From JAFDCJ01 sp964527835 (GTDB lineage: Bacteria > Desulfobacterota > Desulfobacteria > Desulfobacterales > JAFDCJ01): a stretch of 64,000 bases of DNA. The notes beneath the pieces are model-generated. The model did no database searches. It saw only the letters and a program-made list of their open reading frames with translations, and had not been told where the DNA came from. Location of the stretch: NCBI GenBank assembly GCA_964527835.1, contig CAZGNV010000019.1, forward strand, positions 1 through 64,000. The letters run 5' to 3'. Each line of letters starts with the position of its first letter. The stretch's first letter is position 1. Below, piece after piece: positions 33,874 to 42,861 of this stretch. The translations under genes were made by a program, and so were the position numbers.

Positions 33874-35256
33874 ATGGAAACCATCCTGGTGGTAGATGAC
33901 GAAAAAAACTACCTGCTGGTGCTGTCGGCGATCCTGGAAGATGAGGGCTACGAGGTCATTACCGCCTTGAACGGGCCGCAGGCCCTCGAAATTCAGAAGG
34001 CCTCCGAACTCGACCTGATTCTCACCGACATGAAAATGCCCGGTATGGACGGCATTGAGCTGCTGGAAAAGGCCAAGGCCATCGACCCGGACCTGCCGGT
34101 GATCATGATGACCGCCCACGGGACAGTGGACAAAGCTGTGGAGGCCATGCAAAAAGGCGCCTACAGTTATCTGCTCAAGCCCTTCGACAATGAACGGTTG
34201 ATCCTGTATGTCAAAAAAGCGATTGCCATGTTCCAGGTCGTCAAGGAAAACCGGCGCCTGCGTGATGAGATAAAATCCCAATACCGTTTCGGCAATTTCA
34301 TTGGCAAAAGCAAGGCCATGCAGGATGTCTTTGACACCATCCGCAAGGTCGCCCCTTCCAGCGCCACCGTGCTCGTCGAGGGGCCCAGCGGCACGGGAAA
34401 GGAGTTGGTGGCCAAATCAATTCACTTCAACAGCCCGCGCCGGGACAAACCGTTTATTGCCGTCAACTGCTCGGCACTGGCCGAGAACCTGCTGGAAAGT
34501 GAGCTGTTCGGCCATGAAAAAGGCGCTTTTACCGGTGCAGTGGCCAGCAAAAAGGGCCGCTTCGAGTTGGCCGATTCCGGGACCCTGTTTCTGGATGAAA
34601 TCGGGGAATTGTCTCCCAATCTCCAGGTCAAGCTGTTGCGGGTGCTGCAGGAAAAAAGCTTTGAGCGCGTTGGAGGGGTACGGCCCATCGCGGTGAACAT
34701 TCGCGTCATCGCGGCCACCAACAAGGACTTAAAACAGGAGATGGCCGGCGGTCGTTTTCGCGAGGATCTCTATTACCGGCTCAATGTGGTGCACATCGTC
34801 CTGCCGCCTTTAAAAGACCGCCGGGAGGATATCCGGCTGCTGGTCAACCATTTCCTGGAAAAATATGCTTCCGAACGCCAGCATGCCGTGCCGATCAAAG
34901 GCCTCGACCAGGAAGTGCAACGGCTGTTTGATGATTACAGCTGGCCCGGCAATGTGCGCGAGCTTGAAAACCTGATCGAGCGGGTGATGATTCTGTGCCC
35001 CGGCGACATCATCCGGGTGTCCGACCTGCCCCAGGGTTTTCGGGACAATGTCTACAACACCCTGCATCTGGACGGCATTCCTGCCAATGCCGGGCTGTCT
35101 GAAACCCTGGCCATGGTTGAAAAGGCGATGATTGAAAGAGCGCTGAAAATGGCAAACAACGTCCAGACCCAGGCGGCGGCCATGCTCGGCATCGGCAAAA
35201 GCGGATTGAATCAGAAAATCAAGAAATACCACCTGGACAGCGGTTCAAAAGACTGA
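33874..35256 (+). CDS. Sigma-54-dependent response regulator (NtrC/AtoC type)
   Basis: A 460-residue activator. Receiver domain (Asp52 in LILTDMKMPGMDG), AAA+ domain with Walker A GPSGTGKELVAKSI, an intact GAFTGA loop (about 217-222), Walker B FLDEIGE, and a Fis-type HTH (QTQAAAMLGIGKSGLNQKI). Unlike the NtrX protein in this window it has all residues for sigma-54 contact. It is the partner of the upstream kinase. The targets are unknown; the neighbouring pilus genes are candidates. Confidence 0.9.
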   Translation: METILVVDDEKNYLLVLSAILEDEGYEVITALNGPQALEIQKASELDLILTDMKMPGMDGIELLEKAKAIDPDLPVIMMTAHGTVDKAVEAMQKGAYSYLLKPFDNERLILYVKKAIAMFQVVKENRRLRDEIKSQYRFGNFIGKSKAMQDVFDTIRKVAPSSATVLVEGPSGTGKELVAKSIHFNSPRRDKPFIAVNCSALAENLLESELFGHEKGAFTGAVASKKGRFELADSGTLFLDEIGELSPNLQVKLLRVLQEKSFERVGGVRPIAVNIRVIAATNKDLKQEMAGGRFREDLYYRLNVVHIVLPPLKDRREDIRLLVNHFLEKYASERQHAVPIKGLDQEVQRLFDDYSWPGNVRELENLIERVMILCPGDIIRVSDLPQGFRDNVYNTLHLDGIPANAGLSETLAMVEKAMIERALKMANNVQTQAAAMLGIGKSGLNQKIKKYHLDSGSKD

Positions 35257-35257
35257 G

Positions 35258-35947
35258 TCAGCCCGCCATCCGTTCTTTGACCAGGTCAATGTAAATAAAA
35301 TCCGGGTAGTCGGCCAGAATGCGGGCAAACATCTGCCGGCTTTTTTCAGTTTGTCCCTGCTTGTCGTAAAGCCAGCCCAGATGATACAGGGCCTCCCCCT
35401 TCAGATAGGCTTCGGGGGCCGCGGCAAGTCTTTCAAAATAACCGATTGCTCCGGCCGTATCCTGCAGTTGCTCACAGGCATATCCCAGGCTGGCGAGAAT
35501 CTGGCCGGTAATCATCGGCCACTCCTGAAAATCACCCAGCGCCGTGGTATACAGCTCAATGGCCTGCCTGTACTTTCCAGCCTCATAGCAGATGTTGGCG
35601 TAGACCAGCCGGGCCAGCTTGCCGCTCTGGCGGCTGCCGTACTTGTCTAAAAGCAAATCGAAATCTGCGGCCACTGCCCGGTAGGCCGCCTGCGCGTCGG
35701 CACTGCCTTTTGCCTGCAGATATTTGTCCACACTGCGGTCGAGCAGGGCCGAAGCGTTGCTTTCGGAGCGGATTAAGTACAGGCGAAACCCGGAAAGCAC
35801 AACTGCCAGCAAGACAATAATTCCCAGCGCCCAGGTCAACTGGGTCTGATACTCGCGGGCCAGACCTATCGCCTTGGCGGTGAGGGTCAAAAATTCATCG
35901 GGTTCCTTTAGCAGTTCCTTGCGGGTCTTTTTGCGTTTTTTCGCCAT
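35258..35947 (-). CDS. YfgM-like membrane-anchored TPR protein
   Basis: A 229-residue protein with a Lys/Arg-rich cytoplasmic N terminus (MAKKRKKTRKELL), one membrane helix (about 38-58) and three or four TPR units in the periplasmic part (GKYRQAIELYTTAL, LYHLGWLYDKQGQTEKSRQMF). This is the YfgM/TPR_21 layout, in which the protein assists the SecYEG translocon and periplasmic chaperones. Convergent with the sigma-54 activator gene, one base apart. Confidence 0.7.
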   Translation of the reverse strand: MAKKRKKTRKELLKEPDEFLTLTAKAIGLAREYQTQLTWALGIIVLLAVVLSGFRLYLIRSESNASALLDRSVDKYLQAKGSADAQAAYRAVAADFDLLLDKYGSRQSGKLARLVYANICYEAGKYRQAIELYTTALGDFQEWPMITGQILASLGYACEQLQDTAGAIGYFERLAAAPEAYLKGEALYHLGWLYDKQGQTEKSRQMFARILADYPDFIYIDLVKERMAG

Positions 35948-36001
35948 TGCGCCTCCATGTCGTTCAGGCAGCCCCGGCGGGATGCAGGCGGCCCCGTTTT
36001 T

Positions 36002-37024
36002 TCAAGCACCTTTATATTGATTCATCTGCGCCAGCAATTCATGGATTCGTTCCCATCCCTGCTCGGGGATATTGGCGCCCACCACCCGGCAGACCTCCCA
36101 GCCGCAGGCCGAACCCAACTGGCCGCATTTTTCCAGCGGCAGTCCCTGGACCAGTCCGTACAAAAACCCGGCCGCCCACAGGTCCCCCGCACCGGTGGTG
36201 TCCACCACCGCACCGTCGCCCATGGCCTCAACGGCAATGGTCTCGCCCCCATGGGCGATGTAGCTGCCGCGGGCGCCGACTTTCACCACGGCGATTTGCG
36301 CCTTTTCGGCCAGCGCCTGCACCGCCTGGCGTTCATCCGCATGCCCGGTAAAGGCCCTGGCCTCGTCTTCGTTGGCAATCAGGATATCCACGTAAGCGTC
36401 GACGAGTTCTGTGAGCAGCTGCCCGGCCTCTTCAACCACCGTGAAACTGGCCAGGTCCAGCGACACCCGGGCCCCGGCCGTTTTGGCGGCCGCGGCGGCC
36501 GCCTGGATTAAATCCGGCTTAAACAGCAGGTAGCCTTCAATGTGAACAATGGCGGCATCTTCAAACCACCGGGATGCAATTTCCTCGGGCCGGGTTTCTG
36601 CCGCAGCGCCCAGAAAAGTGAACATGGAGCGTTGGGCGTCCGGTGTAATGATGGACAAAGCGCGCCCGGTGGGAGAATCGGAGCGCAGCAGGGCGGGCTG
36701 CACATTGTTGCGGCGCAGGTCGTTTTCGAACAGCTGCCCCATCTTCCCGTTGCCGCATTTGCCCACGAAACGGGCGGCGCCCCCCAGTTTGCCGACTCCC
36801 ACAATGGTGTTGCAGGCCGAACCGCCCGGCACAACGTGCGGGGTGCCCGATGCCAGCGCCAGGGTCCGTTCAATGTGTTCTTTGTCCACCAGGATCATGC
36901 CGCCCTTGGCGGCCCCGGTGCGCACCAAAAAATCATCATCTTCGTGGGTCAGGATGTCCACCAGGGCCGAACCGATGCCGGCGATCACCTGACGCTCTTT
37001 TTCCACAAACCGCTTTTTTCCCAT
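36002..37024 (-). CDS. PfkB-family kinase, adenosine-kinase-like
   Basis: A 340-residue ribokinase-fold kinase. The substrate-binding PGGSACNTIVGVGKLGG (about 60-76) and the anion-hole and catalytic-base motif DTTGAGDLWAAGF (about 280-292) are both intact. Such bacterial proteins are usually annotated adenosine kinase, but sugar specificity cannot be excluded. Start: ATG at 37024 (MGKKRFVEKERQV) with GAAGAAAG upstream; the frame extends 300 bases further through a repeat and is not credible there. Confidence 0.82.
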   Translation of the reverse strand: MGKKRFVEKERQVIAGIGSALVDILTHEDDDFLVRTGAAKGGMILVDKEHIERTLALASGTPHVVPGGSACNTIVGVGKLGGAARFVGKCGNGKMGQLFENDLRRNNVQPALLRSDSPTGRALSIITPDAQRSMFTFLGAAAETRPEEIASRWFEDAAIVHIEGYLLFKPDLIQAAAAAAKTAGARVSLDLASFTVVEEAGQLLTELVDAYVDILIANEDEARAFTGHADERQAVQALAEKAQIAVVKVGARGSYIAHGGETIAVEAMGDGAVVDTTGAGDLWAAGFLYGLVQGLPLEKCGQLGSACGWEVCRVVGANIPEQGWERIHELLAQMNQYKGA

Positions 37025-37065
37025 ATCCGCTTTCTTCAAAATCCGATCTGCAGCGCTTTCAACCT

Positions 37066-37122
37066 TGACGGTCCCGAAAAGGCTTGCCAGGCAAGAAAAT
37101 TTGACTCTTTGCGGGTTTATCA
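37066..37122. repeat. Short derivative of the dispersed hairpin family
   Basis: It starts TGACGGTCCCGAAAAGGCTTGC and ends AAATTTGACTCTTTGCGGGTTTATCA, that is one family end joined directly to the opposite outer arm with the core deleted. Confidence 0.6.
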
Positions 37123-37172
37123 ATATCGATGGGTGAACCCGTACTTGCTCAAGCAAGTCTTGGCGGGAATTG

Positions 37173-37604
37173 TCACCAGACCAGCGAATCGTGGATCCAG
37201 CCCCGGTCGCCGTCGGCGTGCTCCACCTGCAGCCAGCGTCCCTTGCGTTTGATGACCTTGAACGGAATTCCCTTTTCAACGGTAAAAAGAACGCGCTCCC
37301 GGGTGCTGGGTCCGGACCGGACATTACACAGATCCTTTTTGGTGATCACCGCCGGAATTTTACCCAGCAGGGATTTGTGCACCCAGCCGCGATCGCCCTC
37401 GAAGTCACGAAACTGGCACCAGGAACCGGACGTGTCGATAATGAACAGCGGGTGATATTTTTCGACTTTCCACAGAACATCATACCCGGTGCCGGGCCCG
37501 GAACGGATGTTGGCCACCGGCGCGGTGACGGTCATGCGCTGGGCCATTGCAGCCCCAGCACTGAAGACAATCAGTAAAACCAGTATGAATCGCAAGCATC
37601 TCAT
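37173..37604 (-). CDS. Secreted double SH3-domain protein
   Basis: A 143-residue protein with a signal peptide (cleavage after AAMA) and two bacterial SH3 (SH3b) domains: VANIRSGPGTGYDVLW...RGWVHKSLL and CNVRSGPSTRERVLF...RGWIHDSLVW. SH3b domains generally bind cell-wall peptides, so a peptidoglycan-associated role is likely. There is no catalytic domain. It lies alone between the kinase and phosphoesterase genes. Confidence 0.75.
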   Translation of the reverse strand: MRCLRFILVLLIVFSAGAAMAQRMTVTAPVANIRSGPGTGYDVLWKVEKYHPLFIIDTSGSWCQFRDFEGDRGWVHKSLLGKIPAVITKKDLCNVRSGPSTRERVLFTVEKGIPFKVIKRKGRWLQVEHADGDRGWIHDSLVW

Positions 37605-37717
37605 CGTGTTTGCCCCGGTCTGAATATAAAAATAATATTATACACGGCCCGGCACCCCATGTCCATAGCTGACCGCCTGGGCAGCCCCTGCACATCCCAT
37701 CACCAGCGGCCGACGCA

Positions 37718-38353
37718 TCAGGCCGCAAAAAATTCGACATCCGGCAGCTGCACGCAGGTCAGGCTGTTGCCGTAGACCGCACCGGTGTCGATCCCGATCT
37801 TGTTTGGCTCCACCAGGGGTTTGCTCAGGGGGGTGTGGCCGAATATCACCTGCTTGCCGAAATCGTATTGGCTGTATATAAATTTATCCCGGATCCACAA
37901 CAGATCTTCGGTGTCCTGGGCTTCCAGCGGCACCCGGGGCCGCAGCCCGGCATGCACGAAGATATACGCATCGGTTTCGTAATACAGGCGCAGGGATTTG
38001 AAAAACTGCAGGTGCTCAGGTGGAATCGGATACAGATCGGAATGCACGGGCCGGCGCAGGTAGCTGTCGAGGGTTTGCTGGCCGCCATTGAGCAGGTAGG
38101 TCATCCGGTCGGTGCCGTCCAGGTATTTTTCCAGCATATCCTCATGGTTGCCCTTCAGAAAGACCACTCCCGGTGCCCGCTTTTTCAGATCCACCAGGTA
38201 GTCGACCACCCCGATGGAGTTCGGCCCCCGGTCGATGTAATCACCGATAAACACCAGGATATCGCGGGAAAAATCAACCGGGATGATTTCCATCAGTGTG
38301 CGCAGCCGGTCGTCGCACCCGTGAATGTCGCCGATGGCAAATATTTTTTCCAT
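37718..38353 (-). CDS. PPP-type metallophosphoesterase
   Basis: A 211-residue phosphoesterase with the dinuclear metal motifs GDIHGCDDRL, GDYIDRGPNS and LKGNHEDM, and the C-terminal FGHTPL and GIDTGAVYG. Family members are Ser/Thr protein phosphatases or symmetrical diadenosine tetraphosphatases. Start: ATG at 38353, seven bases after the stop of the radical SAM gene; the frame upstream to 38386 overlaps that gene. Confidence 0.82.
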   Translation of the reverse strand: MEKIFAIGDIHGCDDRLRTLMEIIPVDFSRDILVFIGDYIDRGPNSIGVVDYLVDLKKRAPGVVFLKGNHEDMLEKYLDGTDRMTYLLNGGQQTLDSYLRRPVHSDLYPIPPEHLQFFKSLRLYYETDAYIFVHAGLRPRVPLEAQDTEDLLWIRDKFIYSQYDFGKQVIFGHTPLSKPLVEPNKIGIDTGAVYGNSLTCVQLPDVEFFAA

Positions 38354-38360
38354 GGGTTCA

Positions 38361-39290
38361 TTACCCGAACATGCCCCGGGGCCCATCGAGCCGGGTGATG
38401 CCTTCCTGCCGGGCCAGGCGCACCGCCTGGTGGTATTCGGCGGGCGAAAGGACTTCGCCCAGCCCGTCGACTTCGCCGGCCCGGCCGCAGGGGCGATACT
38501 GGGACATGACGTTAATGTAGCTGTTGGCGGAAACGTTGTGAGCGATGAAATGCATGACCTGCCGGGTGCCGGCCAGCCCCCCGGGCAAAACCAGGTGGCG
38601 GATCAGCAGTCCGCGCCGGGCGATGCCGGCGGCATCCACCTCAAGATCACCGACCTGCCGGTGCATCTCCACCACGGCCCGTTGGACCACCTGGGGATAA
38701 TCGGCCGCCTCACAGCAACGCTGGGCGATATGCGAATCCCAGAATTTAAAGTCCGGCATATAGATGTCCACCACCGAATCGAGCAGTTTCAGGGTTGACA
38801 CCCGGTCATAGCCGCCGGTGTTGAATACCAGGGGAACTGAAAGTCCGTCGGGCACTGCCGCCTCGACGGCCGACAGGATCTGGGGGACCACGTGGGAGGG
38901 GCTGACAAAATTGATATTATGGCAGCCCTGGTTTTGCAGCTCGAGCATGATGTCGGCCAGCTGTCGATCGGAAACCGGCCGCCCGCAACCTTCATGACTG
39001 ATGTCATAATTTTGACAAAACAGGCACATCAGGTTGCAGTGGGTGAAAAAAATGGTCCCCGAGCCATGGGTGCCGACCAGCGGCCGCTCTTCGCCGAAAT
39101 GCGGCCCCCAGCTTGACACCCAGGCCTGCTCGGCAGTTTTGCAAATGCCGGTTTCCCCCGCCAGCCGGTCAACGCCGCACCTGCGGGGGCAAAGCGTGCA
39201 GGCAGACAAAAACTGACGGGCTTTGGCCGCCTGTTTGCGAAGCCGCCCTTTTTCAAAGGCCCGGATATAGGCCGGCTCAAATGCTGACAT
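38361..39290 (-). CDS. Radical SAM protein of the PflX/PflA-homolog family
   Basis: A 309-residue radical SAM protein with the cluster motif CNLMCLFC (CxxxCxxC, about residue 84) and an extra N-terminal Cys cluster (CTLCPRRCGVDR...GIC, about 31-50). This is the COG1313 pattern of uncharacterised pyruvate-formate-lyase-activase homologs. No glycyl-radical enzyme gene is nearby, so the target is unknown. It precedes the phosphoesterase gene by seven bases. Confidence 0.78.
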   Translation of the reverse strand: MSAFEPAYIRAFEKGRLRKQAAKARQFLSACTLCPRRCGVDRLAGETGICKTAEQAWVSSWGPHFGEERPLVGTHGSGTIFFTHCNLMCLFCQNYDISHEGCGRPVSDRQLADIMLELQNQGCHNINFVSPSHVVPQILSAVEAAVPDGLSVPLVFNTGGYDRVSTLKLLDSVVDIYMPDFKFWDSHIAQRCCEAADYPQVVQRAVVEMHRQVGDLEVDAAGIARRGLLIRHLVLPGGLAGTRQVMHFIAHNVSANSYINVMSQYRPCGRAGEVDGLGEVLSPAEYHQAVRLARQEGITRLDGPRGMFG

Positions 39291-39379
39291 GCCTCATTCC
39301 GAAAGTTTCCCTGGCCGCTACCTGCGGCAGCAGGATTTACCTTCACCTTAATGTTGCCAAAGCCGGAGGGCTTCAGCCG

Positions 39380-40057
39380 TCACGGGCTGTCCGGTTCCAC
39401 CATGATTTTTTCGGCCAGCCCTCGTCCCAGAACATAGCGTTTCAGGTCCACCGCGATGGCTAGCTGCCCCTGGCTGTTGTTGGTAATCACCTCAACCTTG
39501 TCCCCGATGCGCAGGCCCATGGTCAACAGGCGCATCCTGGCGCCGGAGCCCCCCGTGATCTCTTTGATCACCAGGCGTTCTCCCTGCTTGGCGGCCGCCA
39601 GCGGGATCAGGCTGATGCGCTCCTGCAGGCACTCGGCACAAATCCCGTAAATTTCAAGTTTGTGCTGAAGCATGTGAAATCCCCGGGTGGCGGCAATGGA
39701 AAGCTGCAGCTGCTCGATGCGCTCTTCTTCGAATTCGATGATCTTGCGGCACTTGGTACAGATCAGGTGATCATGATGCTGGCCCAGGTGCAGGTGTTCG
39801 TAACGCACGGTCCCATTGTCAAAACTGCTTTTGCGGGCAAAGCCGAAGCGGCACATCAGCTTCATGGTTTCGGCGACAAATTCAGGGGTCAGCTGCCACC
39901 CGTTGCTCTCCAGCAGCTGCATCAACTCGGCCAGGGTCACATGTTTTTCAGTCTGCAGAAAAGCTTCCAGGACCTTGAAGCGGTCCTCGAAATTATCGAT
40001 GTGCTCCTGCTTGAACAGTTTTTTGAACTGCTGTTTTTCCTGTAAATGAATGTGCAT
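39380..40057 (-). CDS. Fur-FeoA fusion regulator
   Basis: A 225-residue protein joining two iron-related domains. Residues about 1-145 are a Fur-type repressor: winged helix, HLGQHHDHLICTKCRKIIEFE metal-binding region and a second Cys pair (ICAEC). Residues about 150-225 are a FeoA/SH3-like domain (RMRLLTMGLRIGDKVEVITN). FeoA normally stands alone or with FeoB, or as the C-terminal domain of DtxR-type regulators; joined to Fur it may sense metal or contact another partner. Start: ATG at 40057 is preferred to TTG at 40063. It follows the FmdB gene by about 20 bases. Confidence 0.85.
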   Translation of the reverse strand: MHIHLQEKQQFKKLFKQEHIDNFEDRFKVLEAFLQTEKHVTLAELMQLLESNGWQLTPEFVAETMKLMCRFGFARKSSFDNGTVRYEHLHLGQHHDHLICTKCRKIIEFEEERIEQLQLSIAATRGFHMLQHKLEIYGICAECLQERISLIPLAAAKQGERLVIKEITGGSGARMRLLTMGLRIGDKVEVITNNSQGQLAIAVDLKRYVLGRGLAEKIMVEPDSP

Positions 40058-40078
40058 CGTCAATTCGCACCAGGAGAT

Positions 40079-40321
40079 TCAACGGCTGGGCCCGGGAAGA
40101 TCCAGGGTGGTGCAGCTTCCACCGGGACAGGAACGGGTCTGGACCCGCGGGGCTTCGCCCCCGGAGCCGCTGCGGACGCTGTGGCTGGAAACACTGAGAA
40201 CGCGTTCGAACTCTTCGGACTTGCACTTGGGACAGCGCATCTCCACCGGATCGTCACGGTTGACCACCAGAAGTTCAAAACAATCGTCGCACTTGAGGCA
40301 TCTGAATTCATATATGGGCAT
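40079..40321 (-). CDS. FmdB-family zinc ribbon protein
   Basis: An 80-residue protein starting MPIYEFRCLKCDDCFELL with a second pair in RCPKCKSEEFERVL, the FmdB zinc-ribbon pattern. A flexible Ser/Gly-rich tail with CPGGSC follows. FmdB proteins are regulatory or metal-handling proteins of unclear role. AAAGGAA lies eight bases before ATG. It is cotranscribed with the Fur-FeoA gene. Confidence 0.82.
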   Translation of the reverse strand: MPIYEFRCLKCDDCFELLVVNRDDPVEMRCPKCKSEEFERVLSVSSHSVRSGSGGEAPRVQTRSCPGGSCTTLDLPGPSR

Positions 40322-40610
40322 GTTGGGTTCCTTTGCACTGACGTTAACTTCGCATTTTCTAATATTATTTATCCGGCACCAATTGTCAAGCCAACGGATG
40401 CATTCGGCGGCAACTGCAGCGTTGATTCTGGATCAAATCCTTGGGTATTCCCGGCAACCTTAATTGTCCGTGGCCAACAAAATGCTTGCTTTTTTGAAAG
40501 TGTGTTTGCTTTTCACATCATTTACAATAAAATTAAAATGACGATCTTGAAACCTGGTTCATATTTTGCGTTGATTGGGTTTCACGATTGAAATGAGGAG
40601 GGACTAAAGC

Positions 40611-41615
40611 ATGCCCCACCAGCGCTATGAGCGAAGACTGCCGCCGGAATCGCAAATCGAGGAATGCACACCGGCCGTGATGGCACTGCGCGAAAGCGAG
40701 AACAACTTCCGTGCCCTGGCTGAAAACGCCAATGACGGAATCATTCTGATTGCCGGCAAGGGGAAGTTTGTCTATGCCAACAAGCGGTTTGCAAAAATAT
40801 CCGGTTACAGTGTTTCAACTTTGCTGAAATACGGCATCAACAAATTGGTACATCCTGCCGAAAAATCGCTCATGTGGAAACGATTCCGCAGGCGCATGGC
40901 CGGTGAAAGGGTACCCCATCACTACGAAGCCTCCCTTGTCCATAAATCCGGCCGGGTTGTTCCCATCGAGGTAAGTGGTTCCAGAACCACCTGGTACGGA
41001 AAGCCCGCCGCACTGATAATCATCCGGGATATTACCCAGCGCAAACTTATGGAGGAACAGCTACGCGAGGCCAACGACGAGTTGGAACGCCGGGTGGACC
41101 AGCGCACCCTGGAACTCATGGAAGCCGTTGGAGCACTGGAGACAAAACAAAGAGAGCTGCAGCATCATAAATCGGAGCTGGAAAAAGCCAACCGCCAGCT
41201 GGCGGAAACCAATAAAGCACTGGCGATTCTGGCGCGCAACCTGGAGCATGAAAGGATCGCGGCTGAAAAGAAAATCGCCGCAACCGCCCGCTCCCGGATG
41301 CTGCCGATTATCAAGGAACTTCAAAAAGACAGAATCTTTGAAAAACACCGTGCAGAGCTCGACGAACTGCTGGCCGCATTAAACGCGCTCACCGCCCATT
41401 TAAAAAACAGTGGGGGAAAAATGGCGTCCCTGTCCCCTTGCGAATTTCGAATTGCCGCCATGATCAAAAACGGCCTGACCAGCCCCCAGATCGCGGCGCT
41501 GCTGCACATCTGCCTGGACACGGTCAAGACCCATCGTCGCAACATCCGCAAAAAAATCGGCATCACCAACTCCAAAAAAAACCTGGCCTCTTACCTGCAA
41601 GCGAACATGGAGTGA
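40611..41615 (+). CDS. PAS-coiled-coil-LuxR regulator
   Basis: A 334-residue regulator. A PAS domain (about 28-150, FRALAENANDGIILIAGKGKFVYANKRFAKISGY shown in part as NANDGIILIAGKG) is followed by a long coiled coil (about 155-250) and a LuxR-type HTH (LSPCEFRIAAMIKNGLTSPQ, then LDTVKTHRRNIRKKIG). There is no kinase domain, so it should sense a ligand or redox state directly. GAGGAGG precedes ATG. A secreted-protein gene with paired ATAGGTATA sites in front follows. Confidence 0.8.
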   Translation: MPHQRYERRLPPESQIEECTPAVMALRESENNFRALAENANDGIILIAGKGKFVYANKRFAKISGYSVSTLLKYGINKLVHPAEKSLMWKRFRRRMAGERVPHHYEASLVHKSGRVVPIEVSGSRTTWYGKPAALIIIRDITQRKLMEEQLREANDELERRVDQRTLELMEAVGALETKQRELQHHKSELEKANRQLAETNKALAILARNLEHERIAAEKKIAATARSRMLPIIKELQKDRIFEKHRAELDELLAALNALTAHLKNSGGKMASLSPCEFRIAAMIKNGLTSPQIAALLHICLDTVKTHRRNIRKKIGITNSKKNLASYLQANME

Positions 41616-41648
41616 AACAAGCCCCTGGTCACTATCAAGACGCAGGAT

Positions 41649-41731
41649 ATAGGTATAATAACATACCCACTCTATCCTCCTAAAAACCCCCCTTTCCAAC
41701 GAAGCGTAAATCCAATAGGTATACTTGGATT
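41649..41731 (+). promoter_or_regulatory. Paired ATAGGTATA sites, possible LuxR-type operator
   Basis: ATAGGTATA occurs at 41649-41657 and 41715-41723, 66 bases apart. The second copy sits inside the inverted repeat AATCCAA/TTGGATT (41709-41715, 41725-41731). The sites lie between the PAS-LuxR gene and the secreted-protein gene. Confidence 0.45.
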
Positions 41732-41846
41732 AAAAATTTGAAGGATATTCACCCCAAGGGTCTTGATGTGAGCCGTCCAGGGATTCAAAAGGCGAGTTTA
41801 AAAAAGACCCTTTGGACAACAACACCTTAACAGGAAGGGGGGCAAG

Positions 41847-42578
41847 ATGAAAAAAAGACAGTCTTTTTTTCTAATCCTGGCGGTAATGCTCACTTTAGGC
41901 TTTATCGCCAGTGAAGTACAGGCCGGAGTCAAGGTTGACATTGTCTTCAAGATGCCCGGCTATACCTATAATGGTACCAATATAACCACCTGCGACGACG
42001 GTGGCCCGGGATATCCGAGCAAATGCGTAAATCTTGGCAATGTCCGGATCTACCTGGTGAGCACCAACCAGTCCTGCTGGCTGACCAACGGAAACAGGGC
42101 CTGCACATTTGAAGATGTTCAGTCCGGCTACAATCCGAAGCTGTTCCGCTTCGAGTGGCAGTCCGACATCGGAAGACCTGCCCAGGTGGTCGATGCCTGG
42201 ATCGATATTCCAAACACAAAAACTTGGGGGCTAACGTATGTCTATGATGTTCCCGCGCACAATGTTGTCTTTACAAGCGACGTGGGCAACCGGGACATTG
42301 GCATGATTTCCCAGAGCATTGTGGCCGATCGCAGGGGGCAGTCCATCATCAACAAGAAATACGACGACGTGATCCTGCTCAAGGGCAATCTGCGCGGAGG
42401 GCTTACACCGGTGAATGTGCCCATGCTGGATGGATGCTACACGATTTACTATTTTGCTGACAATAAATGTCCAGGTAAAGATTGCGTCCGCTACTACCTG
42501 GACTATCCTCTGTGCGTGGGCGGCGCCCCGAATGCTGTCAACGAAGTCCACCTTGAAGATGATCAGCCAGCACCTTGA
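41847..42578 (+). CDS. Secreted Cys-rich protein, function unknown
   Basis: A 243-residue protein with a signal peptide (LGFIASEVQA, cleavage near residue 26) and eight cysteines in the mature part: TTC, SKC, QSC, RAC, DGC, NKC, KDC and PLC. An even number suggests disulfides. The fold looks beta-rich with Gly/Asn turns. I recognise no family. GGAAGGGGGG precedes ATG by a few bases, which implies strong translation, and an intrinsic terminator follows. It may be the main target of the PAS-LuxR regulator upstream. Confidence 0.7.
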   Translation: MKKRQSFFLILAVMLTLGFIASEVQAGVKVDIVFKMPGYTYNGTNITTCDDGGPGYPSKCVNLGNVRIYLVSTNQSCWLTNGNRACTFEDVQSGYNPKLFRFEWQSDIGRPAQVVDAWIDIPNTKTWGLTYVYDVPAHNVVFTSDVGNRDIGMISQSIVADRRGQSIINKKYDDVILLKGNLRGGLTPVNVPMLDGCYTIYYFADNKCPGKDCVRYYLDYPLCVGGAPNAVNEVHLEDDQPAP

Positions 42579-42600
42579 CGATAAAACCAACCACCGGGAG

Positions 42601-42633
42601 ATGGCAGGGGCACAGCCCCCTGCCATTTTTTTT
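42601..42633 (+). terminator. Strong intrinsic terminator
   Basis: ATGGCAGGGGC (42601-42611) pairs with GCCCCCTGCCAT (42615-42626), followed by eight Ts. It ends the secreted-protein transcript. Confidence 0.9.
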
Positions 42634-42791
42634 GATCCAGCGTCTTCAAGCTTCTCATGATATTTGATCCGCCGCGTTGCAGCCGAAGCCAACCATTTAT
42701 GCTCAATGCTTTCGGCGCTTTTTTCCGGGCCCTGGACTTCCCGCCCGCCGCCCTCACGCCCATGGCATCCAAAAAAGCGGCTGGCAAGATG

Positions 42792-42819
42792 TTGACATTA
42801 ATTTAAATGCGGATAGAAT
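42792..42819 (+). promoter_or_regulatory. Sigma-70-type promoter
   Basis: TTGACA (42792-42797), 16 bases, TAGAAT (42814-42819). It lies about 40 bases before the pyruvate-kinase-C-like gene. Confidence 0.65.
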
Positions 42820-42861
42820 GGTGCCGTTGCCATCAAAAGGTAAATACACAAGGAGCGATAG

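Noticed and set aside
33874..35256. Naming the two-component pair next to the pil genes pilS/pilR
   Set aside because: The kinase lacks the multi-helix sensor of PilS and no pilA is present, so the link is positional only.
37025..37324. Extended N terminus of the PfkB-family kinase
   Set aside because: The 100 extra residues run through a repeat derivative and are unlike any kinase; ATG at 37024 starts the conserved domain.
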